A stretch of DNA of 64,000 bases from contig NC_135556.1 of assembly GCF_964340395.1 (NCBI RefSeq), positions 12,468,910-12,532,909 of the forward strand, given 5' to 3'. Position numbers and translations under genes: made by a program. Below the pieces are notes generated by a model, which was not told the DNA's origin, made no database searches, and saw nothing but the letters and a program-made list of their open reading frames with translations. Shown here piece after piece: positions 26,358 through 42,478 of this stretch. Each line of letters opens with the position of its first letter. The stretch's first letter is position 1. Origin of the DNA: Glandiceps talaboti (lineage: Eukaryota; Hemichordata; Enteropneusta; Spengelidae).

Positions 26358-27418
26358 CTCCACGGATATATTACACCATTGGATAAGAAGCGGAGATGTA
26401 CACTTGAAAACAGTGGAGAAATAGTCGAGTGATCAAGACCATGTGCTATACTATAATATTAAAACACAATTACTATACATACAGTACTTCATACATATGA
26501 TGGTACATGAGTACAGATACGAGTGCCGTCCATTTTCGACAAGGTCGAAAAAGTTATCAAAAAAATGTTGGTGTTATCAAAACGACATATGGAACCCGTA
26601 ATATTTCAAGATCTTACACAGCAATGTAGTCTCCGTAATAAATTGTGAATGTAAAAATACGCATCGCCTCATGCATATGTATGTCCGGTTCGTTCTCAGT
26701 CCCGCACCACAAGAGGGCGGAATCACACATGGTACATCTAGGAAGTGGAAAGGTAGATTTTACGAGCCTAAAAGTTTGTGTCATTAGGGAGTGTCCATTT
26801 TAAGTGGAGGGCAGAGGAATTATTAAGGGAGTTATGAATTTTCCTCAAGACGAAAGGGGCTCCCAAAAATGTTCATGTTTTATGAGAGGCATGGAAAACC
26901 CCTTCAACTTTCATGAAGCTAGGCTTCACTATTCCCATCACTAGATGTTCTATATTTCAGTATTCACTCTTAGCTGATCAAGTAAATAAGTGAGGTGGCG
27001 GTGCATTCGTGCTGTCTAAATTATAAAGGTAAACATGAAATACTGTCTGGGTTTACAAATTTGTTTAACAGATTAACGAAGTGTCCGTGAGCATAATGAA
27101 AATTGACACAAGTGTTGTAGCAAATACGATTGTATGACATGAAATACTTGATAAGAATTTGTCGTTTCTTACCCCATGACATCAGCTTAGAATATGGTTT
27201 AGTAATTGCATAAAAATGGTTTCAGAAGACAACTTTCTTTGTAATTTCATGTATCATACAGTTGGAGGGGAACGCTCCTCCCATACCCCCACAGTTGCTA
27301 GGCAGCTGCCACTGTCGCATACATGATCCGACTGATTATACATTTTTCCAGCTCTCACACACTTCTCTATCACTGATGGAAATCAACACGAAAATTGAAA
27401 TAAACCCAACATCAACCA

Positions 27419-27720
<302 letters not shown>

Positions 27721-27792
27721 AGTCATTTGACGATATCGTCAACCTTGTTTACACGTAAACACGTTATCGTTTTAATGTGCAAACACCGGCAA

Positions 27793-27880
27793 AGGTATTT
27801 TTGGAATATTTGTAAATACCCAATAACACCATTATTTTGTATTATGATCATCCTTGAATAGCTAGAATATGAACTCACAC
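27793..27880. mobile_element. Partial copy of element A
   Basis: GGTATTTTTGGAATATTTGT, CACCATTATTTTGTATTATG and ATCATCC...CTAGAATATGA match the right arm of the complete element. ACTCACACGTGAG near the end resembles its tip. Confidence 0.65.
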
Positions 27881-29351
27881 GTGAGTAATAATTAGTTCTT
27901 ATATCAAGACCAAGACCAAGGGTTCTTATTACTTACGAGTAACTTTTCGCCTGTTCGGGTCGACAGGCTTTGTCAAACAGTCCGTTGCTGGCTTTACCGC
28001 CAGGCCGCGGTATCAACTGTGAAGGAGAATCCTCCTCCTCTCCACGAAGTTAAAAAATCACTCTAGATCATGAGATGACTAAGCTAGTACGTAATATATA
28101 AATCGCCAAATCATGCCTCCCAAATACAGGCACGTGTACGTCCATGCGATGCTGTGACTTCCAATACGACCTAAAAAAAAGGCGACCTGCACAGTTTGCC
28201 TAAGTACTTACAGTTGATACATCAAATCATCACGTGCGATCGTCAAGTTATCTGTATAATCTGTGTAGGTTCTGTAAAGGTGACGCATGAAGTAGGCCAA
28301 GTACGTACGTAATTATACACATGTTACGACTACGTCACGTGAGATTCCAATGCGTAGACATGTCATCAAAGCTGAAGTACTGCAGTTGAGACTGACACAA
28401 CAATAAATCTACAGTGAGGTATGTAGAAGTTGACGTGCACATGAATTTAAGTTGCACGGAGAAAATGAATTATGAAGAGCAATCGAAATGTTACCTCCAA
28501 ACAAAGCAGCCATACTGCCGGGAAATGTTGACTAATTAAAATCAACGAAAGAATGAATTTCACAGAACACCTTGTTCATTAATAAATGGAAGCAGAGTGA
28601 ACCCTTGAGTAGTTTAAGAAACGAAGATTTACTGAATCCTTCATCTTTTACCTGTCTAGTTCAGTTATTGTCGGGAAATGACTATTGACTCAGTTATTGT
28701 TTTTTTCGAAGGCCTTAGGGTATGAAATAGTTTTCTCCCAGGTATCAATAACTCGTGTTCAGAAACAATAACAACGTCGCGTGCTTGTTGTTGACAGCTA
28801 GACATATGTATCATATTAAACAAACAATAGTGTGGGTAAAGTTACAGATGTAAACATTGCACACGACATGGCTTGAAGAACTTTGTTTTGTCCAAATGTG
28901 AGGAAAGGATGATAGTGTACGAACTGACGGATGAATCTGAAGAAAAGTACTCAGTCACAAACATGAATAATCCACCAAAGCTTGCTAGATGTCCAAAATA
29001 CAAAGGATCTCCGGCCAGAGTGCTTAAAACGGCCATCTTTAAGTTTTGATGGGATAATAGTATATCACGTGACACTGTCAGACGATCTGGTAATACCAAT
29101 GATAGGTGTGACCTTAACAAAACAATTAAGGAGGTGTTATTTTTGACCACGTGGGTTGAATTTTGTCCTCAGTCTTGTACAGGCCGACTATATCCTGACT
29201 AATTTGGAAAAGAAGTCACGAGTTTGGTAATTTTACGAGAACACGAAATTTTTCGAAATACACTGTCTGGGGTACCACAAAACCTATCAAAATATTAACG
29301 CGTTCATGTTGTGCTTAATTCATCTCAAGGGTGTCAATATTTAAGACATTT

Positions 29352-29354
29352 AGT

Positions 29355-29405
<51 letters not shown>

Positions 29406-29407
29406 TT
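29352..29407. repeat. (ATTT)n microsatellite
   Basis: A nearly pure (TTTA)n array in intergenic DNA. Confidence 0.95.
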
Positions 29408-29642
29408 TGTTTAATCATTTATTCATTCATTCATTTTATTTACTTACATACTAACGGACTGACGTTATTACAGGGACATTCCTACAACGGTTTCTGGGAT
29501 GTACGTTATACGAGATCTCTCGTGTACAAGAAACTTTCAACTTCATGTTTTCAATTGAATATGTTAGAACAATATATGACTTTGCGTTAAATTACAGAAG
29601 CACAACCTGGACTCTTCCAGCTCAGATCAATATCAGATCAAG

Positions 29643-29919
29643 GGTTGTCGGTGGCCGAGCGGTTAGCTCGTGCGCCTCTTACCCCTGCAGCCTGGGTTCG
29701 AACCCGCCTGGTATCGGCTAACATATTAAATTTACCACGCTGTAAGTAAGAAGAGTGTCGTTCAGTTTGACTCTACCGAACAACGTAGGTTTTCCCCGGG
29801 TACTCCAGTTTCCTCCTGCATTAACACTGAACTTTCCTCCTGTTATTGGGCAATGCCTGTTGGATGGTTAATAAATAAATAAATAAATAAATAAATAAAA
29901 AAAATAAAAAAATAAATAT
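29643..29919 (+). mobile_element. tRNA-derived SINE
   Basis: The head has RNA polymerase III boxes: A-box-like GGCCGAGCGGTTAGCTCG at about 29653-29670 and a perfect B-box GGGTTCGAACCC at 29694-29705, together resembling a Leu/Ser-type tRNA. A body follows containing CCCCGGGTACTCCAGTTTCC (from about 29796), a block I recall from many invertebrate SINEs. The element ends in an (AAAT)n/A-rich tail at about 29870-29919. Flanking target-site duplications were not evident. Confidence 0.85.
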
Positions 29920-30904
29920 AGTGCTGTGAGGACGCTTCCAGTAGTGCGAGGACTTAGATCTTTGAAAGGTTATTTCCGGAACGCAAACAATTTTCAACTT
30001 TATTGGACCGGGACGTTCATCTGAACTAGTTCTTAGTATAATGTGACTGTCTAAGTTCATAAATTTAAGGTCATTTTGAACCAAGAAATAATTGTAGCTC
30101 GCCAAAGCTTTCGCCAGGTATCCACCATTACATGGCTTTGTCAGTGTTTTATGAAGTCATGGCGTATGTTAATTCCGATGCTCTGAAATCATTTGAGTTC
30201 TGTCAATGGTTAAGTATACTTTACAACAGACATCTCTTAATATACATAACAATAAGCCCAAAACTCAGCTCGGCCTCAATAATCTCACTTTTAAAATATT
30301 TAAACAAAACCCCTAAGGCCTTCACATTGAACTGACACATGCGTTAGTTGTCTTCCCAAGAAGTGCGAGAAGCGTTGACTTTGGTACCTGGCCGTTAGTT
30401 GACGTCATAATCATTAATAGGTGTCGATAGCAGAATGCAACGTCATGGTCATGCTGTTAACTAACACAGCATCGTGACATTACATCATCGTTGCTACAGT
30501 ATATTATTTGTGGAACGTAGCTACATTTTGAAAACTCCTGATAAATGAATCGAAGGTTAACATTTCCTATATATTGATGGTTAATATAGGCAATAATCAA
30601 GGATAAAACATTCAGTTCTAAACCTAACCAACCATTCAAGGCATGCGACCTTTTATCTTCAATTACTCAGTTTTTGAAGATATGGTGTCGGGAAATTGAT
30701 ACGTAAGCGCAAACAGGTCCACAGATTGCACGTGAGATAGCCGGGGGAGATTATGACCAAATCTTACCTTGTATCATGTGGGTGATCGTGTTACGTAGCT
30801 TGGCCTATAATAGTTGACCCAAATGTTCTGAAGGTACAGTTTGACAGAGACCACGGTATAGTTCACATACAGTAAATCTGTTGACGAGACATATAGTTAC
30901 ATAG

Positions 30905-35135
<4,231 letters not shown>

Positions 35136-35910
35136 ACATTTACAAATGTAATTTCTGGACAGAGAACCAATTATTTGGTCAAGTGATAGGCGATAAAAGA
35201 CTGAACACGCCTCGTAGTGTTATCAGTCGCCCATCACGTGTACATCTATCTTAGAACTGAGTGGGAGGATGTATGGGTTAGTTAAGCTTATCGATCCTTA
35301 TCCGGTTACTCATAGTCAATAACACTCTAATCATGGAGGTATAATCACCTATTATACTGCCATGCTCTTATCAAGACACTAAGATAAGCGATTATGATTA
35401 TGAATTTATGCAACCTGACAAATGTATATATAAAGAGTTTGCTATCTCATCGTTACGATTGAAACTTCACCCCGAGCTTCAATAGTCCAGTGCATGACTG
35501 GGGTTCGTGAGCGTATGTTGAGGTTCAATACAGAGGCGAAATAAGGTGTTCAGTCCACTAGACAATCTGGTTCAAATTAAGGAACTTCTTTTTCATTTAC
35601 CACATATGTTTAGAGTCGTGTTTTTTTTGTAAATCTGTAAATAGTTATATTAAGTCTAGAGCTCAAACTGCTTCATATATAAACCTACTTATTAACATTC
35701 ACTTAACATCATTGATATGTGTACGACTGAATCGTTAATATGATAATAATGACACAAGGGATTACAATAAATATGGTGCTAACCTACGTTGGAACACTTA
35801 AATAGTCATAGCTTTGAATTTATAATAAAATGTGTAACCATTGCGTTGCAAATACATCTATCTGTCTGAATAAATACATGTGAATGAGTGTGTGTGTATG
35901 TGTGTATGTG

Positions 35911-35950
35911 TGTATGTATGTATGTATGTATGTATGTATGTATGTATGTA

Positions 35951-36048
<98 letters not shown>

Positions 36049-36124
36049 CATGCATGCATGCATGCATGCATGCATGCATGCATGCATGTATGTATGTATG
36101 TATGTATGTATGTATGTATGTATG
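35911..36124. repeat. Cyclic compound microsatellite GTAT-GTCT-GCCT-GCAT-GTAT
   Basis: Pure blocks in order: TATG about 35911-35951, TCTG to about 36010, CCTG to about 36048, CATG to about 36087, TATG to about 36124. Each step is one base change and the last block equals the first. Frames in all readings are open and non-genic. Confidence 0.97.
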
Positions 36125-36784
36125 TGCGTACGTATGGGTGTGTACATGTATGTATGCATACATGTATGTTAAAATAAGCTGATCATGAGAACCATGGGAG
36201 GTGGCATCGCTTAGAGATCTGCAGCACGTGGGATAGGTGTCTGGTTGATAGTGCAATACATGTACAGTTAACCAAAGTGGTACCAGGTTTGTCAAAACCT
36301 TTTTCCGACCATTAGCAATATATATCATGACTTGTGAGGTACTCGTCAGGATTGTACATGTACTGATAGAATAGGACTTGGCAGAAATAGCATCAATCAA
36401 TCGCATTTGGACAAAATATGGATAAAATACAACAAATAAATTTTATTGTGTGAAAAATACTTCATTTAATGATTTAAAAGGAAATTCCGTTCTCAAAGCA
36501 GTTCAGAATAGTTATATCTGTCTGTTTAAGAAACTTTTAACAGTAATATAAGATGTAATATATGTGGAATATACTTAGTATATGGAATTGTCAATAACGA
36601 AATAATCGCTTTCTGAGTTAAATATTCAACCACGTTTCTTTATTTTACATCACGCTCTGAGACGAAACAGAACTTCGGGGTTTTCGTTTCTATTTTTCCT
36701 TGACCCAAATCTGATATACAATCTAAACCAGTTAATTACATGAGACCGGAAGTCGTCTGACACGACAAAAAATCTTCATAACGT

Positions 36785-37168
36785 TGTTACATTTTATAGT
36801 CTGGCTCAACAAAATGTTAGAAGCACTGCTAAAATTTCACCATCCAACGAACAGAACATTTTACAAAACATTGCTACATTTTTTGTTTGTGTGAGCTAAC
36901 TTTATGTGCCCCACATGTGGAAACTATGATACATTCTTTTGTTGAGCCAGACGATAAAATGTAGCAATGTTAGGGAATGTTTTGTGACGCCAGACGATAA
37001 AATGTAGCAATGTTAGTGAATGTTTTGTGACGCCACTGAGACGATAAAATATAGCAATGTTAGTGAATGTTTTGTGACGCCAGACGATAAAATGTAGCAA
37101 TGTTAGTGAATGTTTTGTGACGCCAGACGATAAAATGTAGCAGTGTTATTGAATGTTTTGTGACGCCA
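36785..37168. repeat. 43-bp tandem repeat (about five copies) with an inverted flanking unit
   Basis: The unit begins GCCAGACGATAAAATGTAGC and ends GAATGTTTTGTGAC. Copies run from 36946 to 37168, the third with a 4-base insertion. At 36785-36822 the same motif lies inverted (TTACATTTTATAGTCTGGCT). Diverged units occur at 34725-34885. Confidence 0.85.
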
Positions 37169-39082
37169 GTTCTGTTGCAGGTCTATTGGTTTCGCTACAC
37201 TGTGGACACACAGAAGTTTCAAGTGAAGAAATCTCTCAACTTTGACCCCGAAGACTTCTCTTCTCTCCAAATGTCAGACATATACGTCATAAAATATAGA
37301 AAAACATTATTTGCACAAAATATATTAAACTTGTAAAAATTACAAAAAATACCAGTTTCGCGTCTGCTTGCAGCTGAACAATTCAATACTGAAATCTAAA
37401 AATAGTATGGTTTAAATAACTTCTCAAAATAGTCTCAAGGATCGCTTTATTCAAGAACTTGCAGAGTATTCGTCTCTTTTTATTTCATTTAAAATAATTG
37501 AATTTGTATGGCTTGAAATGTGAACGGTTATCGTCTTTTCAGAAAGGCTCAGTAAAATGGAACTGCAAATTGCTGATACAGCATTCTGATCATAATGTTA
37601 CATTGGCGGCGGTGGTAGGACCTGATGATGGTGGTGTTGGTGGTGGTAGGCAGCTGTCTCACTGGATTGTATTTCAGCAAACATCGCTATTTTCAAATCA
37701 GCATATGAAACAAGGACGTTCTGTTCATCTCGTGACATCAAACAGACTTTTTTTCTGGAATGACAGGATCCAGCTGTAACGATGTAAATTATATTATTTG
37801 TATTTGTCTCTTATTGTATTTACGTACAGAACTCTGGACAGCGTCTGTTGTTCCAGGAAGGGTTAGCCTCTGCTTAGGGGTGGATGCTCGACCTGGCGAA
37901 CGTTTTTTCCATAGAGACTGAAAACTCGGTAATTTCAAATTCATCATTTTTTGCCATGCTTCATTATTAGCATCCGTTAGGGAAATCGAAGAAAAATTAC
38001 CATATCACGTGTTTACGTTCGCGGTTATTCGTAACAAGGACACATGTCTGAATATGCTTAACTGGGCGATATTTGGTTATCTTAATCAACATAATATAGA
38101 CATCATGTCACTTAATTAATCAACCATGATTTTCTTGAAAAATACTAAGTTGAATTATCGAGTTGACGACAATGCTTCAAAGGTCGGCCATCCAATCTAT
38201 TAAACGGAAGCTATGAAAATACTTCACATGGAAAACGACTAACAGCATATTTTTTTTTTACAAATAGAATTTTGGTGAGAGAAGGGTGGGAATCGTGTGA
38301 TAACTAACATTTAGGGACGTAGCCAGAACAATTGCTAAATCTCACCTTATTCATACACCAGGCAGTGTAAACCATGTCAATCCAAACAGATCCAGTTGTA
38401 GATAGTTGATGAAGTAATTAAATAATGCTCACCAGTCTGCATCCACACCAGACCAATCCTAAAACTGTAGAGTAGAGTGTAAATTAGAAATACAAAAGTA
38501 TCATATATAAAAAACACAACCTTAATGCGGAACAGTCGTCTGCTTGACTCAGAGTTGCACGCTACAAATGCTCTAAAGTACAATCATACAAAATTATGTT
38601 TCTCAGCAGAAAGTTAAACAATTTATGAATATCTTTTCCCCAAGTGACCTCTGGCACCAGATAAATAAGCCAAATTGAACACAATGTTCAGAATCGGGTA
38701 AGGTCAAGAGTAAAGTGAAAATACACTTCATCGGACATTACTGAACTATGAAAAGGGACCAGTGCATCATTGGCTCTTAAATGGCGTACGCTTGCAACCC
38801 AAACAACTGTATGATGTATCGCATGCACAAACATAGGTGTATTTAGAGTTACTGTACATTCTGGTGCATCAATAACGAAGTGTATTCATCAAATTCGATG
38901 GATTTACTTTGAAATGCTGAAAATCTGTATGCACACGTCAAGAAATGAATCGGTGGTGTAATATATCTAAATGTTTCATTTCGTTTCGTTTTGTAAACGC
39001 TATACCTTAAAACCATAGCAACGTTTCCTGAATACCATATAAACTGTACATTCACCACAACCTTGTGAGCATGTGCAGATCT

Positions 39083-40433
39083 TCACACGTAATAAACCAT
39101 TCTATGTGAGTCCAATTCAGACAACTGTGCCTGCAATCGGATTATTTCGTTTCGCAATCTCTTCATTTCCCGTTCATGTTCTTCATACGATATCAACGTC
39201 GCTGGTTTCTTCACACAGTTTTTCTTCAGTTCCCTGTGACGTACGTGCGATGAGTGCGAGGCTGGTTTAGGTGATTGTGGTGTGGTGACGTCACTGTCAT
39301 GAAAACTTGCGCTTCTGACTCGAAATACAGATGGCGATATTTTGTAAATATCCGGTTGCGATGTAACGGCACCATCACTGATTTCAAAATCCAGGCAAAG
39401 TGGTTGCATTTCACCCATTCTAATTTCGTTTGATCGATTTTCAATTTGGTTTGACTGATCTTCATTTTCGTTTGATTGATGTTCAATTTCATAGTAATTA
39501 TTGATGTTCGTTTCTGGTAAATTGATCAGTAATTCTGACGACGAACTCTCACGTAAAGTCCGAATTTGTACATCAATGTCAGAATCAGACTCGTCGTTAG
39601 TGTCCGGTGTTGCGACATCGACTTGCAATAATTCTTCTAACTCGTCTTGTAAAATTTTAATCCGTACGTCCAACTGTATATGAAAAAACCCACTATTACC
39701 ACAATTTACTTGATATAGAGATAGTCAGCACACAATACTGTAAAATAAACGCATTTTACAAAGTAATAACATGTTGAAATCAAAATGTATATTTCAAACA
39801 ACAGGTGTGCAAAAAGTGTTGCGTACAATGGTTTTGCTACTTGTATCATCCATAGAAGTTTGGATGGAGTTGAAAAATGCACACACAGCCTGCAAACTCA
39901 GTAAATTCAATTTAGTTTATCATTAATTTTAATTTTTTCATTATCTACAACCAACATTAAAAATCAGACTAAAATTAGCATATAATTATATATTATATAA
40001 TTATATATTGACATTCCATGATATTTGTACGAAGGTCACATTTCCGTCACATCTAGGTAATTTGACAAAATCAGCATAGTATAGGCATCACGTGACTGAG
40101 TGAACCAATCAGCTTCTACACATAGTATTCATGAAATATATCACTTGCTAGGTGAGTTATCCAGCCTGCTACGGTGGCTATGCTAATTGGATATATGACT
40201 GCAAATACCAGAGATTTTTACTTTTGTCATTTTCCATACTCAGAAGTTTCAATTACCTGCGATAATTCTTTCTTAAATGCCCTATTATGTACTTCCGCTC
40301 TGAATAATTTTTCTTTGAAATCTTGGTGTTCGCTGACAAGAAATCGACAGGTGCGATCTCTGACCTCTAACCCGGCTGCCGAAGTTGTGATGAGGTCACC
40401 AGCAGTTGTTCCACTTTTCCTTATTGCATAGAT
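39083..40433 (-). CDS. Right GABA-B-like gene: cytoplasmic tail exons with coiled coil
   Basis: Exon 40257-40433 (IYAIRKSGTTAGDLI...) is one codon longer than in the left copy. Exon 39083-39673 keeps the leucine-rich start and the C-terminal coiled coil HEREMKRLRNEIIRLQAQL exactly. The acidic linker carries three 7-residue repeats (EHQSNEN, EDQSNQI, ENRSNEI) against two in the left copy. The last ~100 bp before the stop codon are identical between the copies. Confidence 0.85.
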
Positions 40434-42362
40434 CTTCAAAATGATAAACATGGAGAAAATGTGGATTACTTTCCTGTATTTGAGTAATTGACTTATACAT
40501 ATTCCTTAATTGTGGATATATCTACAGTATTTTGATACATTCAATACGCCGACAATCACCTAAATTCTTTTGGAACTCATCTGAAAAGATAACCATGATA
40601 TTAGGGTTAGGGGTTTTGGGGTGAAGTGTTAGGTAAGTGACAGTATAGCAGTTTGTTATCATTTGGAAGGGTTCACCATATATCATTTCTCATGCGGTTT
40701 GCTGCAAACAAGAATGTGTGTGTAAAACATCTGCCAAATCTCTTAGTCTAATTGCAGTGATATCGTCTAGTTGTATTAACGTTTTCCACAGAATATCTCT
40801 GCCTGATGATTAAATTACCAACTATATAGTTGCAGTAGCGTTCATATAACCAAAAGTAATCGTACCTTTGGTAAAAATAACAGGCATAACGTATTTGTCG
40901 TAGTTATCAAGATAAAAGACGACACAATCAGGAATGTTTTTGTTTCATGTTGACCAGTACCAATAACGTTAGATACGATGACAGTGATTATACTAAGGAC
41001 CATGACGTTATATACACTCATGCCGATGTATTGAGAGTCGTTTAAGGCTTCAATCTTCACTTTTCTTGTCTCCCAAGCCAGAAATACTCCGAATAACAGC
41101 AGTAGGCCTTTATACGCATACAGTATACCAAGCCATACTTCTAAACGTTCACAGGTACATTGTTCTATTGTGGGTATGTATACAGTGTCTTCTTCGTCTA
41201 TCAACTGTGAAAAAAATACACGAAAAAACAAACATTAGATGAAATCTGGAAATTGCAAAAAAAAAAATTGTAGTTCGCAAACTCGTTTATATAGTCGAGT
41301 ACTTGGTACATTCTGGACAGGACACAATTAAGTATTTAAAATTTATACCTAAACAGGTAAAATATTGAATTAATTCACACTTGGACTTGATCTTGCAACT
41401 GTTGACTGACAATTTCTCTTGTGGAAATCATGTTGTCTCTGCGAATCTTACTTTCTACTATCACAACAAAGTGAATACTGAAAGTTAAAAGTTAAAATGT
41501 CCACATTACATGTATATTATATTGACATTATAAACTTTGCTCTTGGAAACTTGATCTATAACAGTTTCAACATCTATTCATCATACTTTCAACTCCATCG
41601 AAATGAGACCTTCGTATCTTCTGTGAACTTTGAGATTAAACTCACTCTTTGTGGTAGAATTCGGTGCTGTAAATGTAATGGATCAACACATATCCAGATA
41701 ATGATGAGAATGACGTCTATCGTAAATAAGGATAACACCATGAGGAATAAACGTGATTCCTGTAACATCTGTGTAAAAAGATGAAGATTATGATTCGTTT
41801 AGAAGATATTACGTCACAACAATTACTGAGTCAACGTACACCTGGATAGTAGAATAGTGCAAAGACTCATGCAGAGTTTCGCAAATGTTCAATAACAGTA
41901 CAATTTCACCACTGCTTAACATGGTGTAAGTAAAAAGCGTGTCTCGTTACCATAACTTGCCCTAAAATATAATTTTATATATTGTGTCATGACAAACAAC
42001 ATCTGACATTGTAAAGACCTTAACTACCCTTTTGAATGAACTTGCGTGGAGGAAGGGTTTCAGATCTTAAAAGGGGTTGCATTTACAACCAGAATTACTG
42101 AATGGTTAATTAGAAAACTGCGTTTACCTTTGTGCGTAGAACAACACTGTTGGCATGTGTAAAGATTTGATAGACACGATAGGTCTTGATGAATAGTGAA
42201 CCAAAGGCTAGAGAGAAGCCAGCAGAAAAGAGGAATGCACGAACCTAGGATAAAAAGATGACCGTAAGTTATAAGAAACCTTGAACTACCTTTTCCCCTC
42301 CAAGTCTGCATCGTTGTATACTTAAGAAATTGCGAACAAGAACAATATTAATAAGATCAACG

Positions 42363-42394
<32 letters not shown>

Positions 42395-42425
42395 AACAAT
42401 AACTACTACTACTACTACTACCATA

Positions 42426-42478
<53 letters not shown>

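Larger units (their letters stand above)
35136..39082. other. Intergenic region between COQ2 and the right receptor gene
   Basis: It begins with the COQ2 3' flank; AATAAA near 35766-35771 is a possible poly(A) signal. It then holds a compound microsatellite (35911-36124) and the 43-bp repeat cluster (36785-37168). Between 37498 and 37834 both strands carry open frames over a (GGT)-rich stretch, without recognisable similarity. No further gene was identified. Confidence 0.65.

Noticed and set aside
35806-36406. Several overlapping long open frames with His-Thr-Tyr, Cys-Leu-Ser-Val and Met-Tyr-Val-Cys repeats
   Set aside because: All are readings of one tetranucleotide array. The same holds for frames at 11672-12112, 18150-18397, 23786-24092, 26019-26269, 27262-27861, 31834-32209, 42330-42620 and 54309-54681.
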